Origin: Dreissena polymorpha
Lineage: Eukaryota > Mollusca > Bivalvia > Myida > Dreissenidae
Direction: 5' to 3'
Assembly (NCBI RefSeq): GCF_020536995.1
Contig: NC_068359.1
Location: 108,123,082-108,187,081, forward strand
DNA: 64,000 nt
The notes beneath the pieces were generated by a model. It was given only the letters and a program-made list of their open reading frames with translations, was not told the origin of the DNA and made no database searches. Below are positions 11,962-23,339 of this stretch, in pieces. How positions within the stretch are numbered: the stretch's first letter is position 1; each line of letters begins with the position of its first letter. The translations under genes and the position numbers were made by a program.

Positions 11962-12756
11962 TTAATTATCGTCATCGGTACCTACCGCAGACACATGTCT
12001 GTCAGGCTTAGTTCTTTCTGCACGATAAAAAGCTTCGAGCTCCACAGCGTGCCTGATGGCATCATTGAGGCTTACTGGTCGGACCTGTTCGATGCGAAGT
12101 CTCATGTCCGCACTTTGAAGAGCATCAAGAAACTGATCTTTGGCCAATGTTTCTTTCAGGTCTGCCGGTGCAGAGGGGTATGCCAGGTTGTTTAATCTTC
12201 GAATGTCTTGCCCCAGCTCTCCCAACGTTTCCGATGCTTTTTGCCTGCGATCGCGTAACTGCACTCTGTACAGTTCCGTCTGATTAGGAGGCGCAAAACG
12301 TTCTTCTAGGGAAGGCAACAGTGAATCAAAATCTCTGGAATTGTGTGCAAGCTTTCCCAATACCCCTTGCGCTTGGCCACGCAACGACACTGCGAAATAC
12401 AATCCCTTGTCGTTGTAGTCCCATTGATTAATCTCAGCGCACGTCTCAAAGTGCGCTCTATAATCTCGCCACGATGATTGACCATCATATGTAGCTGCCT
12501 TCACTGAAGCTGAAGGCTTCAATGAAGTCTTCTTTCTTGTTGTTACATTTTCTCCGGGAATAAATAACTTTGATTGAGGCTTAGGTGTCTCTGTTTCTAG
12601 ACCAGGAGTAGAGAAGCGAGTCTGGATTTTGTCACGCTCTAATCTATCAAGTTCCTTCTCCAAAGTCAACGTTTCACACTTTTTAACGAGGGCTTCATTT
12701 TCCCGCTTCAACCGCTCCATTGCTTCAAGAAGACTTGCGTCACCACCTTGAGCCAT
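11962..12756 (-). CDS. Retrotransposon gag protein (fossil element gene)
   Basis: 264 residues from the ATG at 12756. The N-terminal ~45 residues are predicted coiled coil (LLEAMERLKRENEALVKKCE and on). A central gag capsid-like region follows: SSWRDYRAHFETCAEINQWD, then LRGQAQGVLGKLA and LPSLEERFAPPNQTELYRVQ, then LGQDIRRLNNLAYPSAP. This order (WxxYxxHF, LRGxAxxVL, LxxRF, Y..QL..R..) is typical of Retrotrans_gag proteins in Ty3/gypsy elements. Gag would form the particle shell. No pol follows within the element. Confidence 0.7.
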   Translation of the reverse strand: MAQGGDASLLEAMERLKRENEALVKKCETLTLEKELDRLERDKIQTRFSTPGLETETPKPQSKLFIPGENVTTRKKTSLKPSASVKAATYDGQSSWRDYRAHFETCAEINQWDYNDKGLYFAVSLRGQAQGVLGKLAHNSRDFDSLLPSLEERFAPPNQTELYRVQLRDRRQKASETLGELGQDIRRLNNLAYPSAPADLKETLAKDQFLDALQSADMRLRIEQVRPVSLNDAIRHAVELEAFYRAERTKPDRHVSAVGTDDDN

Positions 12757-13246
12757 TTTGAGGCCTGGGCTTGACAGGTTAGAACTGTCGATAGGTTTCT
12801 GTACCCTATCCCACCGCTGCCACCAAATATGTAGCGCGAGCCGCCGACTACCTGAGGCCGCCACCGAGCGCTATGTGCGCGGCCTCACAACGACGATGTG
12901 CCTTCCGAAACCCTCGGAAGGCCGATTACAAATAACAATTAATAAAAACTAATTTTTCTCAGGCTACCTGCCTTATGATTGGAAAATGAAGAGTAATTGA
13001 GTCGCCTTAAATATATACAATGCGACCAAAAGAGGAGAATCGATGCCTTCGACCGATTTCCTGAGGCCGCCACCGAGCGCTATGTGCGCGGCCTCACAAT
13101 GCCGATGTTTCTTTCCACGAATCCTCCAGCTTTCGTGAAGCTACATGTCACCACCTCCGTGAGGCTACTGGCTTCCGCGAAGACACTGGCTCACGTCACC
13201 CCAAGGCCTTAGGTGAAGCTTCCGTCACTGCCTTGTACGACGTCCA

Positions 13247-13800
13247 TAGATTCCAACCCTCTGAAGACCCTCTCCAAGAAACAGGAACTCTGCAGCCCGG
13301 GCAGCACCGTTTAAAGCTTGAAGCCAACGTAAATGCCCAACTGCTCCAGAATACTGTTCTTTTAGAGAAACGTCCCTTTTCTTCAGATGTTGATCCGCTC
13401 GCATACACCGGAGGACTCCCCCAACTTGCCTTTTTGCAAGCGTTTTATATACTGGCAAACAGAGCGCCACCTAGCTAACGGAAAGACACGATCCGGAAAC
13501 TACCGACGTTTCCGAATTCCATCCGCACTCTACGGAGATCACCGATCAGCATTTCTCCTTCACTAACACAGAAACTAGCCGAATATATACGCCGGATTTT
13601 ACTAGAAACATTTCTTAAATATCAAATACTCTTTAAATGCTTAATATATTACTTTTAGCCATACAATTAACTTACTTTATGAAGAACAAGTTACAATTTA
13701 ATATTGTTAACGTGGCAAATGTAAAACTAAGGGAGGTAATTATACTGTAGCTGTGAAGAAACGCAAAGCATATATTTCGACTACGAATCCTTTCGTTATA
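13247..13800 (-). repeat. Long terminal repeat, right copy (5' LTR)
   Basis: 554 bp, the direct repeat of 10989-11542. Its right edge coincides with the left edge of duplicated segment A. Confidence 0.75.
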
Positions 13801-14921
13801 CAGGGACACTCACATTTTACATAGCACTTATGTACTTCTTGTTAGGCGATTTAATCTTGACTTTCCTATTAATCAGATATGATTGTGGTGAACGTTGTAC
13901 AGCTAGTCGACACTCCTACGCCTTTCATTAAGCCCTGTAGCTGTAGTATCTGAATTGGTCACTTAGAATAATATGCGTCGCATAGGCCAAACCATTTAGC
14001 AATAATTACTTATTAGGAGCACTATTTGGGTTGAAACGGATTTATCATTAAAAGAAATTGTGAAATAAAGAAAAAAGAGCGAGTCGTGAAATTCTCTCAT
14101 GTTTCCAGAAATGATCTTTTGATTACGTACGCTATTTTATTTCTTGTTGTTCATTGGAAATGTTGAGTGTTTATACATTTACTGGATACTGACAACCGAA
14201 ATTGCTCTAAGTTTTCTGACACATACAAACAATAGTTTGTTTTCTTGTTCGAAAACTAAATTAAACAATATTTTAAAAGTGCGTGTGCCCGAAAATGTAC
14301 AGACAAAAAACAGGTTTGCGAAAATCTAGAGACACACTAAAATATTGCATGGATGATCGGATCATGTTATGCAGTGTGCATAGCGTCAATTGTTTCAACG
14401 AATAATAACACGTGATTGTAAAATGTGTGTGTGTCTATTTCAAAGTTTATGCGGGCCTTACGAGCCAGAGGAGTCATAATGTGAATACCTGGGGTATGTC
14501 CCAGCACTCCTATCCAATTTTCTTACTAGACTCAAAGAAAGTTGAGGCGAATGTTCAATTATAGCAGCGATTTCCTGCCTAAAAAATGAAAGGGATTCAA
14601 TTTTGGTGTGGTCTTGAGCTGTGGGGTTGAGGGAGGTATCGTCAAATACCACGTCGCATATTGTAAAAAACTTTTATAAATGTTTCACTTTATGCTGTTG
14701 ATTGAAACGATTGCCTGTTCCTGGTTTACATGATTATTAACTCAAGAACGCAAATGCAATGGTCGATTGCCTTCATGCATTTATCTGCCCGGTTTTATAA
14801 CCTTAATCCAGGTGTAAATACGCATAATCAAAGTGTCACCAGATAAGCACGGCAGTGCAAAATGTTGGTCAAATAGATTTGTAAAATAAACTGTCCACAA
14901 ATGTAGAGTCGTTCATTACTA

Positions 14922-15463
14922 TGGTGTACGGATAGGTCCAAATGTCTGAACCGCGTATCAGACGGTTTAGCTAAACCGTATCAGACGGTTTTGCGGTCAT
15001 AAACCGTCTGATACGATCGTAACAGACGGTTTTTACTTTTGGACCGTATTGTACGTTAAACCGTTTGATTCGAAACCGTCTATTTTTAATACCCGTCGTA
15101 ATCCGTCTGATACGATTCGTATCATGCGGTTTCGAATCATACGGTTTAACGTACGAACCGTTCCAAAAGTCTTAAAAGCGTATCATACGGTTTATAAACC
15201 ATATGATACGGTTGTAACTAAACCGTCTGATACACATACGACTTTTGGACCTATCCGTACACCATAGGATACGATTTGTAAACCGTCTGATACGAATCGT
15301 ATCATACGGTTTCGCATCAAACAGTTAAGCGTACAATCGGTCCAAAAGTCAAAACCGTCTGGTACGATCGTATCAGACGGTTTATGTCCGCAAAACCGTC
15401 TGATACGGTTCTAGCTAAACCGTCTGATACGCGGTTCAGACATTCGGACCTATCCGTACACCA
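14922..15463. mobile_element. Hairpin-rich palindromic element, shortened copy
   Basis: Long inverted repeats: it opens TGGTGTACGGATAGGTCC and closes with the exact complement. The interior is built of many copies of AAACCGTCTGATACG in both orientations, often abutting as perfect palindromes around CGATCG. A second internal terminus at about 15244-15265 marks an inner copy that is fuller in segment B. Flanks are TA on both sides, or CATTAC / CATAAC if the element starts TATGGTG. No protein is encoded. Confidence 0.7.
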
Positions 15464-15465
15464 TA

Positions 15466-16398
15466 CATTTGGAGACTTTTCTAACGCATCACTTAATCAT
15501 ATCAATATAGCTCCCTTATTTTTGAACGGCTTGTCTTGAAATTTGGACCAAGAATAATTCAACACATATCTTATAATTCCTGAAAATTTAATTCAAATTG
15601 AAAAAACAAAAAACTAAATATAAACCTTAACAAATTAAAAACGACACTTCAAAAGTCAAATTCGCAAACTCGCATAACGTTAAATAATAACAATGTGAAA
15701 AGTAAAACGCATAATCTTACACATCTTAATAACTGACCGGCTTGAAACATGCCGATTGAGTCGTTTCGCTCCTGAATATTCATACGAGCCACATTGTTTT
15801 TCTTTAATTAATGCTATGTTTTTCTTGTGTAAAAACTTACCTAAAATTATGAAATTGAAATAAAATTGGAATAACATGTATATCGTCTTTTACTACACTT
15901 TTTCTAATGCAACACTTTTAAAACTAACATATCTCAGTAATGAGTAAATATTTTTATTAAAAATTGAACATGTGATCACTTTACTACAATATGTGCTAGC
16001 TAACGATAAAATCATTCATCCGTGACGATCGGACGCTTTAGCAAAAGGGAAAGGTAGCCTGTAAAACGCAAAGTGTGCAATTGCGCTCCTGAATATTCAT
16101 ACGAGCGATATTGTTTTGTAAATTAATTTTATGTTTTCCTTGTGTAAGAACCCACCTCAAATAATTAAATTGAAATATAACAAGAATTAAATCGCGTTTT
16201 AACATGTCCACATGCAAAAACATGGAACCACACCTAACCCACGTGCTTAAGCGTCCAAACGTCACGGATGAATGATTTTATCGTAAGATTGCATAGAATG
16301 TAGTCAAATGATCGTATGTAAAATTTAAAATCAATATCTTTACTCATAATTGAGATATTCACGTTTGAAAAGTGATGCGTTAGAAAAGTCCCCAAGTG
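15466..16398. mobile_element. 933-bp TA-target inverted-repeat element (Tc1/mariner-like MITE)
   Basis: Terminal inverted repeats of about 28 bp follow CAYTTGGRGACTTTTC...CATCACTT. It is flanked by TA (15464-15465 and 16399-16400), and the empty site is visible in segment B at 52371. A TA target and CA-starting ends suit Tc1/mariner. Inside are two diverged direct copies of a ~170-bp stretch (around 15690-15880 and 16050-16200, sharing CTCCTGAATATTCATACGAG). No transposase. Confidence 0.75.
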
Positions 16399-16403
16399 TA
16401 CAT

Positions 16404-19400
16404 AACGGACTACAACCCGTATGCCCGATAATTTAGAGAGAGCGTGTCCGCAATTACGGTATTTCTACAGTCGGACTTGATTCGTAATTAACGACGTTAT
16501 CGCAATTTTACCTTCATGTACGCCATACAGTTATTAACTTATTACTTTGTTATGTATTCGCTATTGCATGTTCGTTAATGTTCACACTCATCATTCCATG
16601 AAATATGTTTAAAACAACATGTTTGTTCATGATATGACAGTTATATTCTCTATAGCATTTAATGATGTTGTACTATGTTGGCATACGTGGGAAAGTGGGG
16701 ACATGGGAACGTTGATTGGAGCTGTAAATTCTTGTTGACAGCGTTGCCTGACATACAGCTCGTATAATGCGTTTTCATGTAATATCACTCAATCTCCTGT
16801 CCCCAGTCTACCATGTTTACACCATTGTATTTGTGAACACCACTGTATAGACGTGGTTATATAAAGTCCGTGGATTTACGTGCCAGGTAAGATGGTTTCT
16901 TTCTTGATTAACTGCATACTTGAAAAAACTTTAGTTGAAGCCATGCCCCATAAAGGCATATGAAGATTATGCATAAATAAAAGCAATAAATGTACACGGC
17001 GCATTTTTACTTCACTTATATGATAACAAAAATATCGAATACAAACATATAAGAACGAATACACGAACTTTGTGGAATGATAACATATTTGAGACTCCAA
17101 TTGACATTATATTGTATTTTGTGCATTTCAAACTAATGAAATTGCAATAATTTAGTATTACTACTGTAACTTCTTTTGTAATTAGTATGAAATTAAAGTG
17201 AGAGTAAAGAAGGCAACTGTTAGCGTTATTGGTGCTGTCTTCTTATACTTCTTACAATGTTTTTTTGTAAAAAAGAAGTTTGTGTAATACGTAATATCTA
17301 ATAGCTAAACTTTGTCGGAATTTTTATTTCAATTGGTCTAACGATTATCACTTCGCTAGTCAATCGTGGGCGATACATTACGAAAATGAAGTAATCATGT
17401 CATTTTTACAAGTATTTCAGTAACTGTTATATGTTGCATGCTTTCGTCGTTCGGTTAATACCTATGACGATTTCGGAAAAAAGGCGTTGATATGTTTGCG
17501 AATGCCGGCATCTTCTAACATACTAGGGCATTATTTGTCCGATATCTGAACATTTGATGAAAGCACACCGGGACATATTTGCTGCAGGTGTGTGTTGCGT
17601 TGTTTTTGTGTTAATGAGCATTCAGAGATGAAAGAAAAAGAGTTGATATTATAATTGGCAAAGCACAATATATCTTCTTTTCTTAGCTATGTAAGCACCG
17701 TTACGATGATAAATAATCGACTTTAATCTAAATAAAGGTTCGTTTGACCGGTAAGACTGTCCTATAAAAATGTTTAACACTGGATCGAGTTTTTGTTTCC
17801 TCCATACTTTCAAAAATATGTTTTATCGACTCCATATCAAACGCTTTGAAGAGTATTACCTGTACGTCTTCACTAAATGCCATGATTACGAAGAAATATA
17901 GTATCAAATCACATTCGCTTTAAAATGTGCACGCTGTAATTGATGAAGCATTTAGTGACATATATTAAGCAAGAAGTAATTAAAATAAGAATAGTAGAAA
18001 CATGAATCCGCGTTCATTTAACGATTATACATTCCTCTTCACTACGTTTCACGCTTAATTGTTAGTTTAGATACGACCACAACCACTGGAGCATGATCGC
18101 CTGTGATCGCATCATTGTATGTAACGATAAAGTTCAAAATAAACTATAATAGCTATCAAGTATGTGTTTCTGGATTAAAACATGATGTATCGACTGGCAA
18201 GTTTCGCTCGGCTGCACTTAAAGTATGTCATCTGATTAATGTCCATCATTTGACGTTTCTCATTAAATAGTGTTAATATTAATCAGGGATATGCAGGCTT
18301 GACACAACTGTAAGCTTTTAGAGGAATAAATCATGACTTTGCATGGTAAGTCTGTTTGTAAGTTATGGCTGAAAGGCGTTCTTATTTATTATAGTTACAT
18401 TGTTGGTTACTACATTACATCATCTAGTGCATCTAAGATTTGTTGATAAATTATGTAAACAACGAATTCGTCGTCATTGATATATGTAATTTTTCAGACA
18501 ACTGAAGGTTTCTCAAACAATCGCTAATGTTCTTAATAACATGAAAAGTATTTTTTAACATACATGTTCGTATATATAATCATACCAAACTAGAGTTTAT
18601 ATTAAATGTGCATATTTAATTAAATATTTCCTGAGCATTATATTTATATAGTGTAAACGACGGTTATTAAAATGCATATTAAATTGAAATATCGACGGTA
18701 AATACGGTGTACTGTTTTAAAAGAGAAGACTATCTTTTAAGAAGTGTTTATCAAAATGTCTATACCACGTGGTTTATTCAGGGTGTGTCACTTAAAAGTT
18801 AACAGTATCTTGTTTTAAGAAATGTTTGGTCAGACATTTTCCATTTATTGTGAAACAATTGTCTCGAAATGAAGAATCAAAATGTTCACGCTACGCTCGA
18901 CAACTTAATCATCAACAAATAGAACCTTGCGTGATATGTAAAGGAAAATATTCCGCAAATAGCATGTCAACTTATAATTCACAAAATACGCGAGTGAAGT
19001 TTTTGGAAAATGCAAAATTTGGAATTGATCCTGCTAACACATTACATGGTGGTAGTTTTCGATTATGAGCAGGTACTGGCGAACAGTAACAGGTTTTTTG
19101 GTGACAATTGGATCAGAATTAGGAGCGAAATCATGAAAATGATTACCTGAAGTTTAACATGGTTTTCGTTCAGGTAAGCTACACAAAATGGCATAGAGTC
19201 TTGTTTCAAAAAGCCCACCAAAAACGCTATTGTTGTAATTATCATACTGTTGATCTTAGTGACACTTCCGGAGGGCGTGTCTTATCAGCAGTAGTTGTAA
19301 TAGTTAAAGTTTAATAAATAAAATGTGCATGAGGTAGATATCTATACGCAGGTTCGCAATCGGTTATGGGACTGCTGTGTAGTAATCTTAGTATTAAAGT

Positions 19401-20007
19401 ATGCAATTTTCTAAGGCGTTTGTACGAAGTCCACGTTAGGTACGATTGAAAAAGGTGGAAAGAGGTGCATTTTTTCCTCTTAAATACTCCATAAATAAGA
19501 CATTGTTACTAGATAAGTATCTTCCGAAAAATAGGGACTTTGTATTGTTTAAAAGACTATATATATATATATATATATGAGGAAATACAGTCGATACAAC
19601 CTTTCGTTATCACCATTTCTAAGAGCATGATAACAATTTTCAAATTTACGGAACGTATTTTAAAATACTAGCACACTCTATAATTTGAACATACATAATA
19701 AAAGTTATATATCTACACTATGTGTTCAATTGTTAGCATGTGAGTACTCCGAGAAATCATGCAAACAGGCGTTTGACAGATTCGTTGATTGCATGTTTTA
19801 CACGCTTACATGTTTCTAATAACGGTTACGTCAATTGTAACTAAAAAAAATTGCGATTACGAGGTATAGGGGCTATATAAATTATTTCTTATGGGGCCCA
19901 AAGTTTATCAGAAATTGAAATTATGTTTCAATGTAAGTAAACAGTTCCATCAGATCGTGTACACCATTCAACTAATATAGACTCATGCAGTATTTACTAA
20001 ATTCCAA
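16404..20007. other. Duplicated non-coding sequence of segment A
   Basis: Paralogous to parts of 52376-60696. The reading frame at 18826-19068 is interrupted in the segment B counterpart, so I treat it as non-coding. A short TA run lies at about 19558-19577. Confidence 0.6.
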
Positions 20008-20731
20008 ATTAGTCTTACAACACGAACAATAAAATAAGGCATTGCGGTTTCTTTGTCACAAATTAGTTTTTTCCAAACAATGCAAACTTGTTAATTGATA
20101 GATATTTGATTGTACTACATTGTAACTTACCCACCTTATCTATTGTGTTCAGTGCATATAATTCGTTTTGGGCGAGTTCATATTACTTGTAATAAAAATG
20201 CATGCCAACGCCTTCATTGAGCATAATGGGATCTTAATGTCTACAAAGAGTATAAGGCGTTGCGGAATGTAATTCATTACCGATAATTGGAAAGACGATC
20301 GGTGTAATAGTATATACTCTCTTAGCAAAGTAATGTCAGATAAGGTGTTTAGCTAAAATAAGCATTTCTTAAATTATCTTTCGTTGGGAATGTGGACTTT
20401 ATTTAGACGTTTGTGAGCATATGCTTAAAAGTATGTTTGCTTTGAAATTGGATTTATTAAGTTGTAATAAGTATTCATACAGTTTAGTTTATATTAATCA
20501 CTAAAAAAATCAGGTGAGCATATTTTCACCTTTGTAATTTAACGCAATATTATGAATTGACTGTTTTGTATTGTTCATAGTTCTTCTATTATTTACTCCG
20601 AATTCGTACTCTTCTTTACATAATTGCGATGCATTTTTGGAACTGCATTATTCAATCAACGTTAAATGCATCAAAAACCTGATTCCATTACATACATGTT
20701 TGTTTAAGGCCTACTACGATTGACAAGAGAC
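20008..20731 (+). promoter_or_regulatory. Conserved upstream block of receptor copy 2
   Basis: Aligns with 60697-61440 throughout and with 844-1461 in part. The final ~35 bases before ATG are shared by all three receptors. Any promoter or 5'UTR intron must lie here or further upstream. This is inference from position and conservation. Confidence 0.4.
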
Positions 20732-21874
20732 ATGGAGAACATTTCAGCCTACGAAAACGGCCCTGGTCTTGATCAACATAGCAACCACAACGACACCGAT
20801 CCCACGTTCGACGACGACTCCTACTCCTTCGACGACTACTATCACGAACACGTGTACAGCATATTCGACTTTGAGATTGTGATCTACGGTTATATCTGGC
20901 CAGTCTTGGTCATTTTTACGTGTCTATGCAATTGTCTTGTGATCGTTGGATTCTTACGAAAGAATATGCGAACTTCGACTAATATAATTTTGGTTTTAAT
21001 CGCAATATCCGACTCCCTTACCGGACTGGTGACCCTCCCAGCGACGTTCTATGTGTACTCAAGTGAACAGATGTTACTTTCTAAAGACTGGTGCAATGCT
21101 ACCATGATAACCAGGTTGTACATTGCACGTGCATTTCACACCATTTCCGTCTGGGAAACCGTTCTCCTTGGGTTTCAAAGGTTCTTGCATGTACGACACC
21201 CTGCTGTTGCTAACCGTTGGTGCACGATGAAGAAAACGATCGGCATTGTTGCTGTTATGTACGTCCTGTCCTTTCTATTGCACATGTACCATGCTTTTGA
21301 CATTAAGACTAGTGATGGGTTTTGCCACTGGGAACTCAAAGAGCCATGCGGATGGGGCTGTGCTTATATATGGGCCTCGTTTATCCTCGGTCACGCAATT
21401 CCCTGCGTGGCATTGGTGGCGTTCACGACACTGATGTTGCGATCAGTGAGCCAGAGACCTGGTAGCAAAAGTGTTGACAACAACGTTAGGCGACGAAGAG
21501 AGCAAAACAGAAACATGACCATCGCTGTTCTACTGATAGTCGTCATATTTCTTATACCGGAGCTGCCTTATGGTCTCTTCTACTTGTTGACGATGATACT
21601 GATACATAGCGGGCAGAAAATACTACCTCTGAGGACCAACAGAATAATCCACGCCACGTATGAGCTGGCCTTGGTGCTTAGCTTTCATCTGAATTTCTGG
21701 GTATACTGTGTGATGATTCGAAGCTTCCGTTCTGGCATTAAAACTCTTTTTAAGATGGCACGGTGCAAGGAAGGCACATTTTCAGAACTTGAGCACGAGC
21801 ACACGTCATCTCAGAACATGAGTTATGAACTTGTTGGTGTCTCAGAGAGACAGGCTGAAGACGTTGAAATGTGA
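20732..21874 (+). CDS. Sex-peptide/myoinhibitory-peptide receptor-like GPCR, copy 2
   Basis: Intact 380-residue single-exon receptor, differing from copy 1 at about 34 residues by my count. All family marks are kept: CNCLVI in TM1, SDSLTGL in TM2, DWCNAT before TM3, FQRFLHV, NRWCTMKK, PELPYG and SFHLNFWVYC. TM1 has phenylalanine where copy 1 has lysine. The N-terminus (DDDSYSFDDYYHEHVY) is acidic with many tyrosines, a context in which tyrosine sulfation is common in peptide receptors (inference). The tail is rich in charged residues and ends DVEM. Position 142 in TM3 is glutamate, as in copy 1. It probably encodes a functional plasma-membrane peptide receptor; ligand unknown. Confidence 0.85.
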   Translation: MENISAYENGPGLDQHSNHNDTDPTFDDDSYSFDDYYHEHVYSIFDFEIVIYGYIWPVLVIFTCLCNCLVIVGFLRKNMRTSTNIILVLIAISDSLTGLVTLPATFYVYSSEQMLLSKDWCNATMITRLYIARAFHTISVWETVLLGFQRFLHVRHPAVANRWCTMKKTIGIVAVMYVLSFLLHMYHAFDIKTSDGFCHWELKEPCGWGCAYIWASFILGHAIPCVALVAFTTLMLRSVSQRPGSKSVDNNVRRRREQNRNMTIAVLLIVVIFLIPELPYGLFYLLTMILIHSGQKILPLRTNRIIHATYELALVLSFHLNFWVYCVMIRSFRSGIKTLFKMARCKEGTFSELEHEHTSSQNMSYELVGVSERQAEDVEM

Positions 21875-22054
21875 AAATATGTTAATGTTACTCAACGATA
21901 TAAACAGCATACTCCTTTTACAAAAAGTCTTAGAGTAAGGTCTTATTTAGAACATATTTATTATTGGAAATCTGTTTCAATTGTAACGCTAAAATCAGTT
22001 TAAATATGACATAAAACATGAGTTGTCAGTTTCAAATAATCAAAAATAATTAGT

Positions 22055-22330
22055 AACGTAAATTGTGCACAAAACATTTAATATCCATTTATATGGTATT
22101 TTATATGACCTCGTAAAGAATACTTGTTTTTCATTACCTTAGGCGGGTGAAAGGCCTACGGTTTATTTTGTATAATTTGCTTATTGCATGAAGCGTTAAT
22201 AGCGTAAATTGTGCAGGAAATGTGTAATATCCACTTGTATGGTAGTGTATATTACCTTGGACAGAACACTCGTTTTTATCATCTCATCCAGGTGATAGGC
22301 CGACTGCGTATTTTCAATTATAGGCGGGTA
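22055..22330 (+). repeat. Tandem duplication of ~140 bp in the receptor 3' flank
   Basis: Two neighbouring units share 'AGCGTAAATTGTGCA..AAA....TAATATCCA.TT.TATGGTA' and 'TCGTTTTT.AT.'. The same pair is present after copy 3 (about 62764-63010), so it predates the segment duplication. Confidence 0.5.
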
Positions 22331-22872
22331 GATTTTCATACTTAATTTAGTGACGTTAAATGATGTCGCGAATGTAGGCACGACGACGTTATATAAAACA
22401 GACGCGCACACATCTCTCCTGTTTATCCGGTTGCTCAAAACTTTAAATAATAGTTAAGGTTACAGTCTGTTTACTTCAGATCAAAATAAAATTAAGTGAC
22501 CAAGCAAAGTTATTATCAAACATGTTTAAACTATTCGGGAAAACACATTTGTTTAAAACGAAGAACACAATATTAAAGGCAAGCAATTCATTACTTTATC
22601 CCGAAATTAATGACTATGAGCTCAAATGGCCGCGAAAGTTTTGAGCAACCAGGCTCATATTCTGGCTGTCATTCTCTTTGTCGCTTTTTCAATTTAATAA
22701 TAAATATACCGATAGCGCTACTAAGCATATAATAACACAACAATAAAAAATAATGGTCATAATCAGCATACTTGCGGCATAGGAAGCCTTGGGGACATTC
22801 CACTATAAAACGATTTTTGCCTATATATCAACAACAGCTACACTGATATCACTTTCGGCTAAAATTATCAAA

Positions 22873-23325
22873 CCTTTGACGACAATTACCAGAAAATGTG
22901 AACAGCATATTCGACTTTGAGAATGCGATCTAATGATACATTGTCTGAAGTTATTTATATGTTTTTTGTCACAAGTAGGCGGCTTATACAACATTTGATA
23001 AACCTACTAATAAACCAATAACAAACACCATTATGTGTAATCATAATATCGGCTTGGAATAAACATGACATACTTTCAAAAGAAATACAGAAAACATTAG
23101 GAAGATCGTCGTAATAGTCAGTTATAAACAGCAAATAAATTTAAACTTCTTAAAATGGAAAAACATTTACCGTTCAGCAATTCTTGAGCGGTTTTCGCAA
23201 AAGGCACGATACAATGAGGAGGGCCGATACAATGAGAATCAGGGCAAACGCCTGTTTGTGCTTCCTTACGAAAGCATATGCGAACTTCTTCTGATATCAT
23301 TTTGGTTTCATCGCACTTTTGATTC
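22873..23325 (+). pseudogene. Decayed fragment of the same receptor family
   Basis: Two islands match the receptor gene in order. Positions 22873-22931 match the N-terminal codons around YSIFDFEIVI (AGCATATTCGACTTTGAGA is identical). Positions 23250-23325 match the TM1-TM2 loop codons (CTTACGAAAGCATATGCGAA identical). They are separated by about 320 bp with no match to the gene, and frame and stops rule out function. The equivalent first island occurs downstream of copy 3 at 63774-63834. This is a relic of a further tandem receptor copy. Confidence 0.65.
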
Positions 23326-23339
23326 AATACCTACACATC

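Larger units (their letters stand above)
10989..13800 (-). mobile_element. Young, gag-only LTR retrotransposon (Ty3/gypsy-like)
   Basis: Two 554-bp direct repeats (10989-11542 and 13247-13800) differ at only about two positions by eye, indicating a very recent insertion. Between them, on the minus strand, is a gag-type gene. The internal region is about 1.7 kb and shows no protease, reverse transcriptase or integrase, so the element is internally deleted or non-autonomous. A TGGTGGCAGCGGTGGGAT word near 12817-12834 could be a primer-binding site. A ~40-bp GC-rich word occurs twice (about 12851-12890 and 13061-13100). The repeats do not start TG and end CA, and I find no matching target duplication at the outer flanks. 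Confidence 0.75.
13801..23096 (+). repeat. Segmental duplication, copy A (contains receptor 2)
   Basis: Aligns in the same orientation with 50579-64000, with most bases identical in the shared blocks: 13801-14518, 14713-15463, 16404-16750, 16790-17385 and 17386-23096. Copy A alone has the insert at 15466-16398 and about 190 bp at 14519-14712. Homology may continue to about 23330, but copy B runs out at the window edge. Confidence 0.8.

Noticed and set aside
14922-15463. CRISPR-like array from the repeated AAACCGTCTGATACG word
   Set aside because: The units alternate in orientation with no regular spacers, and the sequence is eukaryotic; a hairpin transposable element explains it.
18826-19068. 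80-residue ORF with a CxxC pair
   Set aside because: The paralogous sequence near 59053 is interrupted early and the flanks are equally conserved, so it looks non-coding.
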